From Ricinus communis (lineage: Eukaryota; Streptophyta; Magnoliopsida; Malpighiales; Euphorbiaceae), in the NCBI RefSeq assembly GCF_019578655.1, contig NC_063259.1, forward strand, positions 16,954,489 through 17,018,488: a stretch of DNA of 64,000 bases, in the 5' to 3' direction. Within the stretch, counting starts at the first letter, position 1. Every line of letters starts with the position of its first letter. The notes below the pieces were generated by a model that worked only from the letters and a program-made list of their open reading frames with translations, was not told the origin of the DNA and did not search any database. A program made the position numbers and the translations under genes. Below, one piece after another: positions 34,035 through 46,069 of this stretch.

Positions 34035-36230
34035 TTTTCATAGAATCATTCAAGTCAAAGGTGACAGTCTCATCCCCTACCTTAAGTTTAAGCTTTCCAT
34101 CACAAACATCTATAATTGCCCTAGATGTTGCAAGGAAAGGTCTACGTAAAATTAAAGGTATACTACTCTCACCATCTATGTCTAAGATCACAAAGTCAAA
34201 AGGAAATATGAATTTATCCACTTTAACAAGCACATTCTCTACAATACCCCTAGGATACTTGACTGACCTATCAACTAGTTGTATACTCATCCTAGTAGGT
34301 TTTGTCTCTCCCAGCCCCAACTTAGCAAACAGGTTGTATAGTATTATATTAGTGCTAGCTCCTAAATCAGCTAAAGCATCACTAATAGTTAAGTCACCTA
34401 TAATACAAGGAATAGTAAAACTCCCTGGATCACGTTTCTTTTTTTATCACTTTTTCTGGAAAATCGCCAAACATTCCTCATTTAGCATCACGAATGCCAA
34501 GTCCTCCAACTTCCTTTTGTTGCTAAGGATCTCCTTTAAGAACTTCGCATACCTAGGCATCTGTGACATAGCTTCAACAAAAGGTAAGTTTATGTGCAGT
34601 TATTTAAATACATCAAGGAATCTACCAAACTGCTGCTCGACTTGCGCCTGCTTCAACCTAGCAGGGTATGAAATTTTAGGCTGGTATTCCCTCAGTGAAA
34701 TCTTCTTTGCCTCTTCCTTCTCTAGTTCCTTTGCCTTATTATCTTCAAATTTCTGCTTGAATTTACTTCATCAATATCATTATGAGAAACAAGAGAAGAA
34801 CTAGGAATATACTTACTTGACCGCAAAGTGATTGCATTCACATGATCTCTAGGGTTGGACTCTGTATTGCTAGGCAAAGTCCCTGACTGTCTCTTAGCCA
34901 ATATCTTAGAAATCTGGCCTATTTGATTCTCCAAGTTCTGAATGGAGGCCTATTCATTTCTAAGAGCTGCGTCCATCTGCTAGAATCTGGTCTCTAAAGT
35001 GGACACAAACTTCATCATCAGCTCCTCTAAGTTAGGCTTTTTCTCTTGAATCTGAGGAGACTAAGGTGGGAAAACAAATTGTTGCTGCTGTTGATGTAGT
35101 CGCTAAAACCCTGGTGGCCCCTGGTTATTATTGTTCCTCTATACGAAGTTCCAATGATTTTTCCATCCCGGATTATAAGTGTTGCTATATGGATTATTCT
35201 GCTGCCTAGGCTGACTCCTCATATACTCCACCTATTCATGGTTAGATGAAGAAGAAGCAAATGTACCTCCCGACATACAGTTACTACTGAAATGCAGGTC
35301 ACTACAAAACTCACTACTTGCTTGAGCTGCTTGGACATGTATCTAGAGTTGATCAATTTTCTTAGATAATAACTCCACTTGAGTCGCCAAGGCTGCAGTT
35401 TCATCCAACTAGCATACAATCCCTTGACCACCCATCCTACTCCTAGTAGTGTGCCACTAGTAATTGTTTGTGGCCATCTCATTTATCAAGCTTTGGGCTT
35501 GCTCTGGTGTCTTGCTGCTCAAAGAACCACCTGCAGCTGCATCTACCATATGCTTAGTAGCCAAATTCAAACCATTATAAAAAGTTTGTACTTGTAACCA
35601 GATTGGAGTCCATGGTGTGGGTAGCACCACAGTAAGTCCTTGTACCTCTCCTAGGTGTCGTACATTGACTCATCATCAAACTGCATAAAAGAAGATATGT
35701 CATTTCTAATTTTAGTAGTTTTAGAGGGAGGAAAGTACATAAATAAAAATTTGTCTACCAAAGAATCCCAAGTAGTGATAGTGTTTGGAGGTAGCAAATA
35801 TAACCACCGCTTTGCTCTATCCCTCAAAGAAAATTGAAACAAGCGGAGACAAATTGCATTGTCTGTTGTCCCATTAATCTTGAAGGTATCACAAATCTCT
35901 AAGAAACTCGCTATACGCGCATTAGGATCCTCATCTGGCAAGCCTCTAAACTGAACCGTTTGCTGTACCATCTGAATTACAAAGGCTTTATTTTAAAATT
36001 ATTAGCAGTGACAGCCAGTCTCGTAGTGCATGTTTGCGTCCCCTCCAACGATGGTCTCACAAAATCATATATCGTCCGGTTATTCTCATTGTTGTCATTG
36101 GCGTCTGCCATCTCTACTGTAGTGTCTTCCGGTTCACTCTCGTCTACGGCTTTCCTAACCTTAATCTCTTACTCCTTTAAGTTCAACCGCTTCCTTAACT
36201 GCTTGAGTGATCGCTCTAGTTCCAATAGAG
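34035..36230 (-). pseudogene. Athila element A gag-protease, frameshifted
   Basis: Right to left: N-terminus with a KRLNLKE-like charged stretch (about 36185), MADANDNNENN from 36111, IYDFVRPS, then the gag core at 35971-35651 with VQFRGLPDEDPNARI, FLEICDTFKING, FQFSLRDRAKRWLYLLP and KFLFMYFPPSKT, close to the Athila gag family. A zinc-knuckle-like FCSDLHFSSNC lies near 35290, a QIGQISKILAKRQ.GTLPSN segment at 34930-34860, and a retropepsin with ADLGAS near 34370 followed by IQLVDRSVKYPRGIVENVLV and FVILDIDG. The DLGAS active-site motif is intact. Several in-frame stops and at least one frameshift (near 35980) inactivate it. Gag forms the particle; protease cleaves the polyprotein. The 247-codon plus-strand frame at 34061-34804 is its antisense shadow. 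Confidence 0.85.
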
Positions 36231-37155
36231 TGATATGCATTATTTTACACATATTTATATGCCTAATTACTTCCATTTTTGTGCATAGTTATCTTGTTTT
36301 ATGCCAGAATCACCTGTGTTTTGATTCCTTTCATGTTTCAGGTGATCATCGATGGATATTATCAGTATTTGAGGGAAATACATGCGAATACGGACCAAAA
36401 TCCATCAAAATTGAGCAAAGGCTAGCATTTCAAGATTGAGCACAGCCTGGACTCTGGCCATGCTGAACCATCGACATTTGACCCTCAAAAGTGACCTTTC
36501 GGCACAGTTTCTGAGGCCACCATGGCCTTCATCACGGCCTGTGGTGGTTCAGCATCGACGAGGGCATGGTCAAGGAGAAGAGGCTGATTTTTCGGGACTC
36601 GGAGGTCCAGCACAGGCTTGAGCACGACCGTGCTGACCAGCACAAGCTTGAGCACAGCCATGTTGAAACATTTATATAGGCAAAATCAAGTTCTTTTGTA
36701 AGGGGATTGATTTTCTAACTTTAGATCTCATATAGCCCATCAAGCCACCTCTTTTCAAACTTTAACATTCGACTTTGGGAGACCATTTCGCATATTAAAG
36801 GATGGATTTCAGTGGTTCAAGCATCATATTAAAGATCAAGCGTGGGTTTTGAAGCAAATCAAGAGGCAATTCGGGAGATGAACCACAGTGTAGATTTGGA
36901 TTTTAAGTTGTTCATCCAATTCGAAGGAAAATGGTGTATCTATTTCATTTTCTTTATTATTTCATTGTTATTGAATTCCTAGTTGTTTTAGACATAAACA
37001 TGTGTAGCTAGATCGATTAAACCTATTGGGATTTCCTTACTATGTTGGCTTAGTACTCAATTATTGGATTGTTTGAGTTCCTTTTTGTATTCTTCTTACT
37101 TTCAGTGTTAATAAGATATCGCATTATTCATGAGACATTATGAATTGTGTTAGAT
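36231..37155 (+). mobile_element. Athila-type LTR of element C, truncated
   Basis: Starts TGATATGCATTATTTTACAC and follows the C-family LTR (sister at 30299-31754, opposite strand) through ATGCCAGAATCACCTG, the GGCCATGCTG-type words at 36430-36665 and CAGTGTTAATAAGATA near 37105. Homology stops at about 37155, roughly 300-400 bp before the expected LTR end, where 3' internal sequence begins; a deletion removed the LTR end, primer site and all coding sequence. It interrupts element A's gag N-terminus. Confidence 0.75.
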
Positions 37156-38783
37156 TTCCCCCCCTAGATCTTCTTTTTATTTTCTGTGTTGATTTACTTT
37201 ATTTTTCATACATGTCATGTACCTAAATATTATTGATTTTGCCTTGTTTATTTGTACATCCCATGCGGGGTACCCACTTTGTTTTACACTGAGGATAGTG
37301 TGTTCTTTAAGTGTGGGGTGGGTGTGGGTAAGCCATATGTTCTTTTCTCTTTCCCATGACTTTTGGATGTGTCTGAAATTGCTATCACTAGTGTTGTCTA
37401 TTTTTAGGATGTTAGGACCTATGTTCTTCATGTCGTTTAAGCTTAGTTTGTTATGTTGTAATTAATGATTTAATTCACATACTTGAAATTGATTATCCCT
37501 CTCAATTTTTATTCTTGAAAAGCAATTTCACTATATTCAATATGTCACTTTGGTCGGGTTAAACCGGTGTTGCTTGAGTTCTTTGCAGATTTTCAACCTT
37601 TATCTTTGAACTTTGATTATGCCAATCTCTTATACCATTTATGTGATGATTCAATTGATAAGGCTGGGTCCAATTGAAAATTTTTAGCCACTTCAAACGT
37701 GAGTTTTTGAACCAAAATTTGAGCATCCATTGCAAATTATACTCATGATTTTTCGTATTTGAGTGTGCGCTGTATTTAATTTTCTTTCTAGAACTTGCTA
37801 CGTAATGCTTGTTGAGGTTACATAAATTTTTTAATACCATTAAATGATTTAGGCAACTTAGGATTCACCACTTCTGGCCAAAAGCCTACCCTTTGTTTCC
37901 ATTAGTCAGCTAGTTTTGAGCCTTAATCTTTTCTTCATGATTTACACCTATACACTACATCTATACCATTTTGTACATTTGTCTTTTCTTTCACCCTGTA
38001 TACTGAATAATTATATGTTATGCTTCTTCTTTTATGGAATTATAGTGCCTAATTTTGGTTATAAATTCACTTACTCCTTTTAATCATTCTTTGATGCTTC
38101 CTTCAATCCAAATTGTATAACTATTCTCGTTGTTTGTGTCATTAACCATGTAGCCTCTGTGTAAGCTGCAGTGGCATATAAAAAAAAGAAAAAAAAATTA
38201 AATAAGTGTTTATTATGCTTCTTTCTTAGCTCTTTTCTCTTTTGGATTCAATTCTTTGAGCATCCTCTACTTCACATAAGGCTTAGTGAGTACTTTTGTT
38301 GATTTGGCATTCAGCTCCTCATTCTAAATAAATACATCATTTTTCAGTATACTTTACACTTCTTTTCAAATATTCTTACCTTTACCTTATCCACATTTCA
38401 ACCCTTGTAAAGACCCTTTGATTTTGGTATTCATTAATTCGCAGTAGCGAAGATAGGGTTAATGAGCAAGCTTCTGGTAAACAAGTTTGGTGCAGCTACA
38501 TTTAGGGAATCTTTTTATTTACCTATAAACACTGTGAGTAATTTGAGAGATCCCTATGAGGCAATGGCTACTAGTCCTTAATGCTGAATTGTTATATAAG
38601 TTGTACTTCGAGATGGTATTATTATAGTACTTCTTTGAAGGTGTATAATTCATTTAGCTACTTGAGTTTCATTCTTTATATGTTGAATAAGGTTAAGTTG
38701 TGAACTTTAGCATGGATTTTGAAGGGTGATTGTTGCATGTATATGTATTGAGTTATTGATTGCTTGAGAACAAGCAAAAGCTT
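37156..38783 (+). other. 3' internal non-coding region of element C
   Basis: Plus-strand counterpart of the non-coding region seen in A (27027-28869, minus): shared blocks TTTAAGTGTGGGGTGGG near 37305, GGTTAAACCGGTGTTGC near 37556, TTCTAGAACTTGCTACGTAATGC near 37788, and AACCCTTGTAAAGACCC near 38400. Ends at the polypurine tract. No protein domain seen. Confidence 0.65.
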
Positions 38784-38798
38784 AAGTGTGGGGTGATT
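38784..38798 (+). other. Polypurine tract of element C
   Basis: AAGTGTGGGGTGATT directly before the LTR start TGATATGCATTG at 38799. Confidence 0.75.
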
Positions 38799-38863
38799 TG
38801 ATATGCATTGTTTTACACATGTTTATATGCCCAATTACTTCCATTTTTGTGCATAGTTATCTT
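38799..38863 (+). mobile_element. First 65 bp of element C's 3' LTR
   Basis: Matches the start of 36231-37155 (TTTATATGCCCAATTACTTC, TTTTTGTGCATAGTTATCTT) and then breaks at CTT/AAGG into the oppositely oriented B-family LTR. The rest of the LTR is missing. Confidence 0.8.
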
Positions 38864-40128
38864 AAGGCAGTGTACCTATCGATGCAGTCTAGCACTAATG
38901 GCGAGTATCAAGGTCGTATTCCTCAGGAAAGTGAAAGCCCAGAGTTACTCCTTTGTTCTTTGTTATATTAACCTAAAATGAGTGATGAATAATTTCTAAA
39001 CTAACTAATAGCTACAAGCTAAGTTCTAAGGGAGATGCAGGAGTAATTGATAACTAAAATAACCAAGACAGGAAAGGAAACCCAAAGGGAACCTAAACTA
39101 GTTGGCAATCAAACAAAAGATAAAGGATTGGTGAGTCTAATTATGCTACCCGTGGACGAATTCCTAAACCTAATAACCTAAAGTTAGAATCTCTTCCTAA
39201 TGATTGATTCTTAAATTAGCATTAAGCTTTAATCCGCCTCTATTAAGCTTTGTTAATTCTTAATCCGGCTAGTTAATTATCCTTATCTCTAAGCGATTAT
39301 TAACCAGTTCTTGCTATTCAAAATTTCAATTGCCAAATGGACTTCTCAATCACACAAAGCAATCTAAAACACACAGTTCACAACATCTCATGAATAATGC
39401 ATTATCTCATTAATACTGAAAGCAAGAAGAATACAAAACTAACCCAAATAATCTAACAATATAATACTAAGCCAACATAGTAAAGAAATCCCAATGGATT
39501 TAATCAATCTAGCTAATCATGTTCATTATCAAAATCCATAAGAATTCAATTACAACAATTAGTAAAGGTAGAGAAACTCGATTACACCTTTGGATGAGAG
39601 TAAACAGCCCCAATTCCTCTTTCTCGAATTGAATCGATTCTTGTTTCTCTTGCTCGATTTGAAAACCAATCAACGAACCTCGCCCAATCTTCAATCTTTG
39701 AAGGGAATCCGATTGAAACCTTAATCCAAGTCTCCTTTTCCTTTGGTTCCAGCTCAGAAAACCCTTAGAGAGAGAAATATTAGGATTTGGGACATTCTCC
39801 CCCGCCCTCTTTCTTTCCTCTCTTCTTTCTTTTAATTAATTCCCTTTGTCACCGCCAACACGGCCGTGTTGATGCCCGTGTTGGGAACACGGCCAGTGTT
39901 GAAACCAACACGGCCATGTTCAGCTTCCTCATGTGCATACGTAGCTTGTTTCGGCAGCTTTGACTTCCAATTATGCTCCAATTCTTCCCTTTATCATTCT
40001 TTGACTTCTTTTGAACCTAATACACACAAACAGACGCATAGGGTGAGTGTTGGGACCAATTCACATCCAAATGTCCATAAAATCAATCTTAAAGATCCCA
40101 TTTAGATGTGTGTATTTTACGCACATCA
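38864..40128 (-). mobile_element. 3' LTR of element B, with two internal deletions
   Basis: About 98% identical to 43067-44486 over the first 300 bases compared by eye. It differs by a 39-bp deletion between copies of GAATTC (at 39158), a ~114-bp deletion between copies of CAACACGGCC (at 39856), and by lacking the last 31 bp of the LTR at its left edge. Starts on the minus strand TGATGTGCGTAAAATACAC at 40128. A 16-bp perfect palindrome CAACACGGCCGTGTTG lies at 39856-39871. Confidence 0.85.
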
Positions 40129-40146
40129 AATAACCCCACACTTAGG
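40129..40146 (-). other. Polypurine tract of element B
   Basis: Minus strand CCTAAGTGTGGGGTTATT immediately before the LTR start. Confidence 0.75.
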
Positions 40147-41690
40147 TCATTGCTTGTCCTCAAGCAATCAAAAGTAAAATAAGGAAAATAAACCACTAAG
40201 GAACAACACTTAAACTGACAGACAAGCTAGAGAGCTCCTGCAGATATCCTTAACAAGCGTAAGTCAAACAAAAAGAAACGAAGCAATCAATTCATGTATC
40301 ACAACCAAGATGCCAATAATTCGCAAACTACTGTCTCAACAAAATTATTCAGAACCAACTCCTCACCAGATTCACTCTAAATCACTCAAAGTGTTTAAAG
40401 GGTAGTGTTTAATCGCTCAATGCATCAACTACTGCCTTACTTACTATATGCTTGCTCTTAAATCCTACTCCTACCACTTATAGAGAGTCAACAACCATGT
40501 CAAGAGGTCTTTATAAGGGTTGTAATAGGGATTAGGTAGGGGTAGGTAGATTTGGTAAGAGTTGAGCCTATGGTGTTCTACAATGAAATACATGACTTGC
40601 ACACAAGCCACAATGATCACAAGGGGTAAGCAATGGACAGTAGTCCAAGGTGGGAAATAGGAATTAACTCAAAATGTTTTAGCTCACTTACTTTCTTTCT
40701 TTTCATCACCCTTCCCTCTTATTCTTCTTCTTATTATTTTTTTTCTTTTTTTTTTTCATAAGGGAAGAACATTCACATAATAGAGTGAATTTCTTTTGGA
40801 TTGAAGAAAGCTGTTATAAGATTCCACACTATTCCCAAGATAAAAATCTCCAATAAAAACAACTCATATGCAAAATCATAACCCAAAGCAGAATAAAAAA
40901 AATGGTGAAAGAAGGGGTTATTTACAGAATCAATAAACGAAAGAAGGCTATTTGGCTAGAATGAAAAACCTAAGTGCCTCTATCATACCAAAGTGTTAAA
41001 CTCTCCTTATGGCCCTCATAAGCATTACTGAACAAGTTCTAAAAGTAAAGACAGTAATTAGCACTCTCAACAAGAAATAAATACAAGCATATAAAGTGTA
41101 TGCTTACAATTTAGGCTTAATTTCTCACAAGTGTGCTTTTGAGTAGGTTCCAAACAAAAATCATCAAAACAGAATTAAATAAACCAAAGCAACTTAGTGC
41201 AAAACTCAAACTAATTATCTTACATTCTTCCGCAAAACTCAACACTATCGGTTTTACCCGATCACATGGACATAAACAGGATTTCAAAAGCAAGTCAACA
41301 GTAAGAGCATCGAAACAAAGTGAAAAATTTTCAAAACTTTACAAAAAATTGCACAAAGAATAAACAAATTACTGAGATGGGATAAATATCACCCACCCCA
41401 CACTTGAAGGAAACACTATCCCCAGTGTACAAAATATAAGAAATCAAAAAGGAAAAAGATCTAATACTGCCCTGACTATAGCTCCGGAGTGAAAAGAGGT
41501 GCATCAGCAGGTATATCAAGGCGTTGGCTAGTCTGTGGTAGAGGAGTGGCTGCAAATAATAGAATAAAGACTTAAAATCAAAACTGAAACAAAAATTAAA
41601 TAAAATATGAAAACTAAAACTAATAAAATGTTTCAAAACAAAAGGTTAAAATATTAGAGATTAAAGATAAAAATTGGGGTGCCTCCCAAA
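40147..41690 (-). other. 3' non-coding region of element B
   Basis: Counterpart of the A and C 3' regions, with GGTCTTTATAAGGGTTGTAAT near 40505, GAACAAGTTCTAAAAGTAAAG near 41030 and CACACTTGAAGGAAACACTATCC near 41398. No domain is seen; the frames at 41133-41363 and 41331-41636 are not supported. A T-rich tract lies at 40734-40760. Confidence 0.6.
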
Positions 41691-42895
41691 AGCGCTTCTT
41701 TTTAATGTGATGAGTCTTCTTAGCTGGACTCATGGTGAAAAGAAAACAGGCGTGATCGACGACCATCCATCCTTCTTCCAAGCAAATGGCTTCAAGTATC
41801 CGCTTAGAGGGATAATCGTCAATTTCCTCTTCCCGACTATCAAGCAAGCTGCCAGTATGATGGGCAAGACTCGCTCCTAGTATAATTGCACGTAGTCATG
41901 ATGCTCTAAGGGCTCTTCCAATTTGAAAGCTGAAGTTTCACCAATTGGAAGGATCGACGGTTGGGCAATTTCTTCAGGAACGTTGATAGTTTTCTCTAGT
42001 CCTTGGCTTGGTTCACTTGCTAGAAGAAACTCGAGCTCCTCCAAGACTTCTTCATTGGATAACTCGTGCTCATCTTCCGTCATCGAAGGGACTTGTGGAA
42101 AATCCACCAAAAATTCCTCTAACTACAACTCAGCATCATCAACTGTACGTTCCTGTTGGTAGTCTTTCAGAGGGATCATGTTTGCCTCTTCCTTTTCTAG
42201 TTCTATCTCCAGGTTCAAAGAGTCGTCCTGCACAGAAGCATCATCGTCAAACATAATAGATAACCCAGAAAAATTCTCACCTAAACGCAAAGTGACGGTG
42301 CTCAAGTGTTCCTCGGATTCAGTAGCGTTTGATGGAGTTCCCAATTGCTCTTCAGCTAGTAATTTGAAGATTAAGCCTACTTGATGCTCTATGTTCGAGG
42401 CTTGTTGATCTTCAAGTATCCTCTCTATTTGTTGGAATCTATCCTCAAGACTTGCAATAAACCTCATCATCAGCTCCTCTAACACTAACTCTTCACCTTG
42501 AGTTGATGGTGCAAGATTAAATTTCTTTGAAATTCTGGTGGTTCTTGGCCATCTAAGCTTCATCCAAAGGGTGAATGAATGCTTAACTCTTGATTGTAGG
42601 TGCTTCCATACGAGTCATTTGGCCAACTTCCTGTATAATTCACCTGTTCATAGTTATAAGAACAATGAGCAACATCACTATACAATGGACAATCATTAGT
42701 CAAATGTAAACCACAACAAAATTCATAAAAAATTGAGGTGAAAGGATAGGAGTGGAGAGTTGATCCGTAGCCCTGCAAAATGATTCCACTCGAGCTTCTA
42801 AAGATGCACAGGTATCCCAATTTTTTGCACTCTCTTGGTTTTTGATCTCGTTTTCCAACGTGTCATGCAAAGAGTTTAGCATTAAACCTCCTTAT
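41691..42895 (-). pseudogene. Element B gag C-terminus and protease-linker remnants
   Basis: Starts about 110 bp inside the primer site (ATG at 42882, MLNSLHDTLENE), but the gag core present in element A is absent. A later frame has a zinc knuckle FCCGLHLTNDCP near 42710, then 42563-42123 carries a segment parallel to A's QIGQISKILAKRQ region (HQVGLIFKLLAEEQLGTPSN, then LSTVTLRLGENFSG). One in-frame TAG leads into MTEDEHELSNEEVLEELEF and EEPLEHHDYVQL, a linker seen before RT, and ends KPFAWKKDG...then the post-pol GGGAGGCACCCC. Protease core, RT, RNase H and integrase are missing. The element would need proteins from a relative to move; whether these frames are translated is unknown. Confidence 0.7.
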
Positions 42896-43010
42896 CATTC
42901 ACTATCTGAATCATAAACTTAAATAAATAAATATGTACAAACAAAACAGAAATAAATATAAATAGAAAAAAATGGAAACAAATAGCAAATTTCACTCTAG
43001 TTTTCAAACA

Positions 43011-43030
43011 TTCCCCAGCAACAGCGCCAA
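43011..43030 (-). other. Primer-binding site, Asp-tRNA type, element B
   Basis: Minus strand TTGGCGCTGTTGCTGGGGAA differs by two bases from the TGGCGCCGTTGCCGGGGA site typical of Athila-type elements. It lies 5 bp inside the LTR end CACACATCA at 43036. Confidence 0.8.
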
Positions 43031-43035
43031 AAACT

Positions 43036-44486
43036 TGATGTGTGCTAATTGTGTTACCTACAATCTAAGGTAGTGTACCTATCGATGCAGTCTAGCACTA
43101 ATGGCGAGTATCAAGGTCGTATTCCTCGGGAAAGTGAAAGCCTAGAGTTACTCCTTTGTTCTTTGTTATATTAACCTAAAATGAGTGATGAATAATTTCT
43201 AAACTAACTAATAGCTACAAGCTAAGTTCTAAAGGAGATGCAGGAGTAATTGATAACTAAAATAACCAAGACAGGAAAGCAAACCCAAAGGGAACCTAAA
43301 CTAGTTGGCAATCAAACAAAAGATAAAGGATTGGTGAGTCTAATTATGCTACCCGTGGATGAATTCTTAACCGAATTCAGTTTCTCTCTCTCGATAACTG
43401 AATTCCTAAACCTAATAACCTAAAGTTGGAATCTCTTTCTAACGATTGATTCTTAAATTAGCATTAAGCTTTAATCCGCCTCTATTAAGCTTTGTTAATT
43501 CTTAATCCGGCTAGTTAATTATCCTTATCTCTGAGCGATTATTAACCAGTTCTTGCTATTCAAAATTTCAATTGCCAAATGGACTTCTCAATCACATAAA
43601 GCAATCTAAACACATAATTCACAACGTCTCATGAATAATGCATTATCTCATTAATACTGAAAGCAAGAAGAATACAAAACTAACCCAAACAATCCAACAA
43701 TATAATACTAAGCCAACATAGTAAAGAAATCCCAATGGATTTAATCAATCTAGCTAATCATGTTCATTATCAAAATCCATAAGAATTTAATTACAACAAT
43801 GAGTAAAGGTAGAGAAACCCGATTACACTCTTGGATGAAAGTAAACAGCCCCAATTCCTCTTGCTCGAATTGAATCGATTCTTGTTCCTCTTGCTCGATT
43901 TGAAAACCAATCAACGAACCTCACCCAATCTTCAATCTTTAAAGGGAATTCGATTGAAACCTTGATCTAAGTCTCCTTTTCCTTTGGTTCTAGCTCAGAA
44001 AACCCTTAGAGAGAGAAATATTAGGGTTTGGGACGTTCTCCACCGCTCTCTTTCTTTCTTTCCTCTCTTCTTTCTTTTAATTAATTCCCCATGTCGCTGC
44101 CAACACGGCCATGTTGATGCCCGTGTTCCCAACACGGGCTGGTGTTTATGCCTGTGTTACTCTCTATGGCCGTGCTCCCTAAAAACTTCTTTTTCTTTGA
44201 TGTTGGATGCACCCAACACGGCCGTGTTGGTGCCCGTGTTGGGAACACGGCCAGTGTTGAAACCAACATGGCCCTGTTCAGCTTCCTCATGCGCATACTT
44301 AGCTTGTTTCGGCAGCTTTGACGTCCAATTATGCTCCAATTCTTCCCTTTATCATTCTTTGACTTCTTTTGAACCTAATGCACACAAACAGACGCATGGG
44401 GTGAGTGTTGGGACCAATTCACATCCAAATGTCTATAAAATCAATCTTAAAAATTCCATTTAGATGTGTGTATTTTACGCACATCA
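43036..44486 (-). mobile_element. 5' LTR of element B, full length
   Basis: 1451 bp. Minus strand starts TGATGTGCGTAAAATACAC at 44486 and ends GCACACATCA next to the primer site. Contains an 18-bp perfect palindrome centred on ACGGCCGT at 44213-44230, with related words at 44100-44200 and 44265, and three GAATTC copies at 43361-43405. The right flank is satellite (ATGGG at 44487). The 159-codon frame at 43984-44463 lies inside the LTR. Confidence 0.9.
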
Positions 44487-46069
44487 ATGGGTATAGTTAT
44501 AAATATTAGAAAATAACCCAATAGGAGGGGTATGTCTGTGAGTATGAGAAAACAACCCTTTAAGAGGTTTAAATTTTTAAATATTAGAAAAGAACCCCAT
44601 AAGAGGGGTATATTATTGAGTATGAGAAAACAACCCCGTAAAATGGGTATATTTATAAATATTAAAAAAGAACTCCACGAGAGAGGTATGTTTGTGAGTA
44701 TGAGAAATTAACTTCGAAAAAGGCATAAATTTAAGAATATAAGAAAAAAACCCTGTAAAAGCGATATATCTGTAAATATTAAAAACTACACCGTAAAAGG
44801 GATATATTTATAAATATTACAAAACAACCAAATACGAGGTGTATACTTGTGAGTATGAGAGAACAACCCCATAAGAGGGGTATATTTATAAATATTATAA
44901 ATCAACCTCAAAATAGTGGTATATTTATGAGTATGAGATAACAACCTCGTAAGAGGGATATATTTGTAAATATTAGAAAAGAACCCCATTAGACTAGTAT
45001 ATTTGTGAGTATGAGAAAACAACCCCATAAAAGGGGTGGATTTAAGAATGTGAGAAAACAACCCTGTAAGAGGAGTATATTTATAAATATTAAGAAATAA
45101 CCCCATTAGAGGTATATTTATAAATTTTAAGAAATAACCCCGTAAGAGGGGTATATTTGTGAGTATGATAATACAATCCAGTAAAAGGGGTGGATTTAAG
45201 AATATAAGAGATCAACCCCGTAAGAGGGGTATATTTATAAATATTAGAAAGTAACCCGTCAGAGTCGTATATTTGTAAGTATGAGAAGACAACCCTGTAA
45301 TAGGGGTATATTTGTAAGTATTAGAAAATAGACCCATTAGAGGGATATATTTATATGTGTGAGATAAGAACCCCGTAAGAGGAGTATATTTGTAAATATT
45401 AGAAAACAATCCCGTTATAGGGTATATTTGTGAGTATTACAAAAGAAAATGTTATAGCGGTTTATTTGTAAATATGAGAAAGCAACCCTATAAGAGCGGT
45501 TTATTTTTTAGTATGAGAAAATAACCCAATAAAAGGGGTATATTTATGTATATAAAAAAAACCAAGTGCGTGGAGTATATTTGTTAATCTTATAAAATAA
45601 CTCCGTCAGAAGAGTATATTTGTGAGTATAAGAAAACGACTCTGTAAAAAGGGTATATTTGTGAGTATGAGAAAACAACTCTGTAAAAAGGGTGGATTTA
45701 AGAATATAAGAAAACAATCTAGTAGGAGAGGTATTATCTGTTAATTTTATTAACTAATCCCTTAATTAGGGTATATTTGTAAATATTTGAAAACAACCCT
45801 GTTGTAAGGGTTTATTTGTGATTATGAGAAAATAACCCCGTAAAAGTAGTATATTTAAGAATACGAGAAAACAACTACGTAATAGATTAGAAAACAACCC
45901 CGTGAGAAGGGTATATTTGTGAGTATGAGAAATGAACCACGTAAGAGCGGTATATTTATAAATATGAGAAAACATCCCCATAACAACGATATATTTGTAA
46001 GTATGAGAAAACAACCATGTAAGTGGGGTATATTTATAAATATTAAAAATGAATCCCATTGGAGGGGTT
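44487..46069 (-). repeat. 39-bp satellite array, minus orientation, block 5
   Basis: About 40 monomers between the Athila nest and the second solo LTR, ending in the duplicate GGGTT at 46065-46069. Includes variants with TGGATTTAAGAAT tails (45030, 45190, 45690). Confidence 0.95.
46065..46069. repeat. Target-site duplication GGGTT, left
   Basis: GGGTT precedes the solo LTR and recurs at 48957-48961, corresponding to the GGGTA of the satellite monomer. Confidence 0.85.

Noticed and set aside
34061..34804. 247-codon plus-strand ORF
   Set aside because: Antisense of the Athila gag-protease, whose minus-strand frame has recognisable motifs (ADLGAS, VKYPRGIVENVLV).
43011..43035. Part of a tRNA gene
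   Set aside because: Only the ~18 bases complementary to a tRNA 3' end are present, directly inside an LTR: a primer-binding site, not a gene.
43984..44463. 159-codon ORF at the right edge of the Athila nest
   Set aside because: Completely inside the B LTR; the homologous copies at 39866-40105 and 25-285 have different lengths owing to indels.
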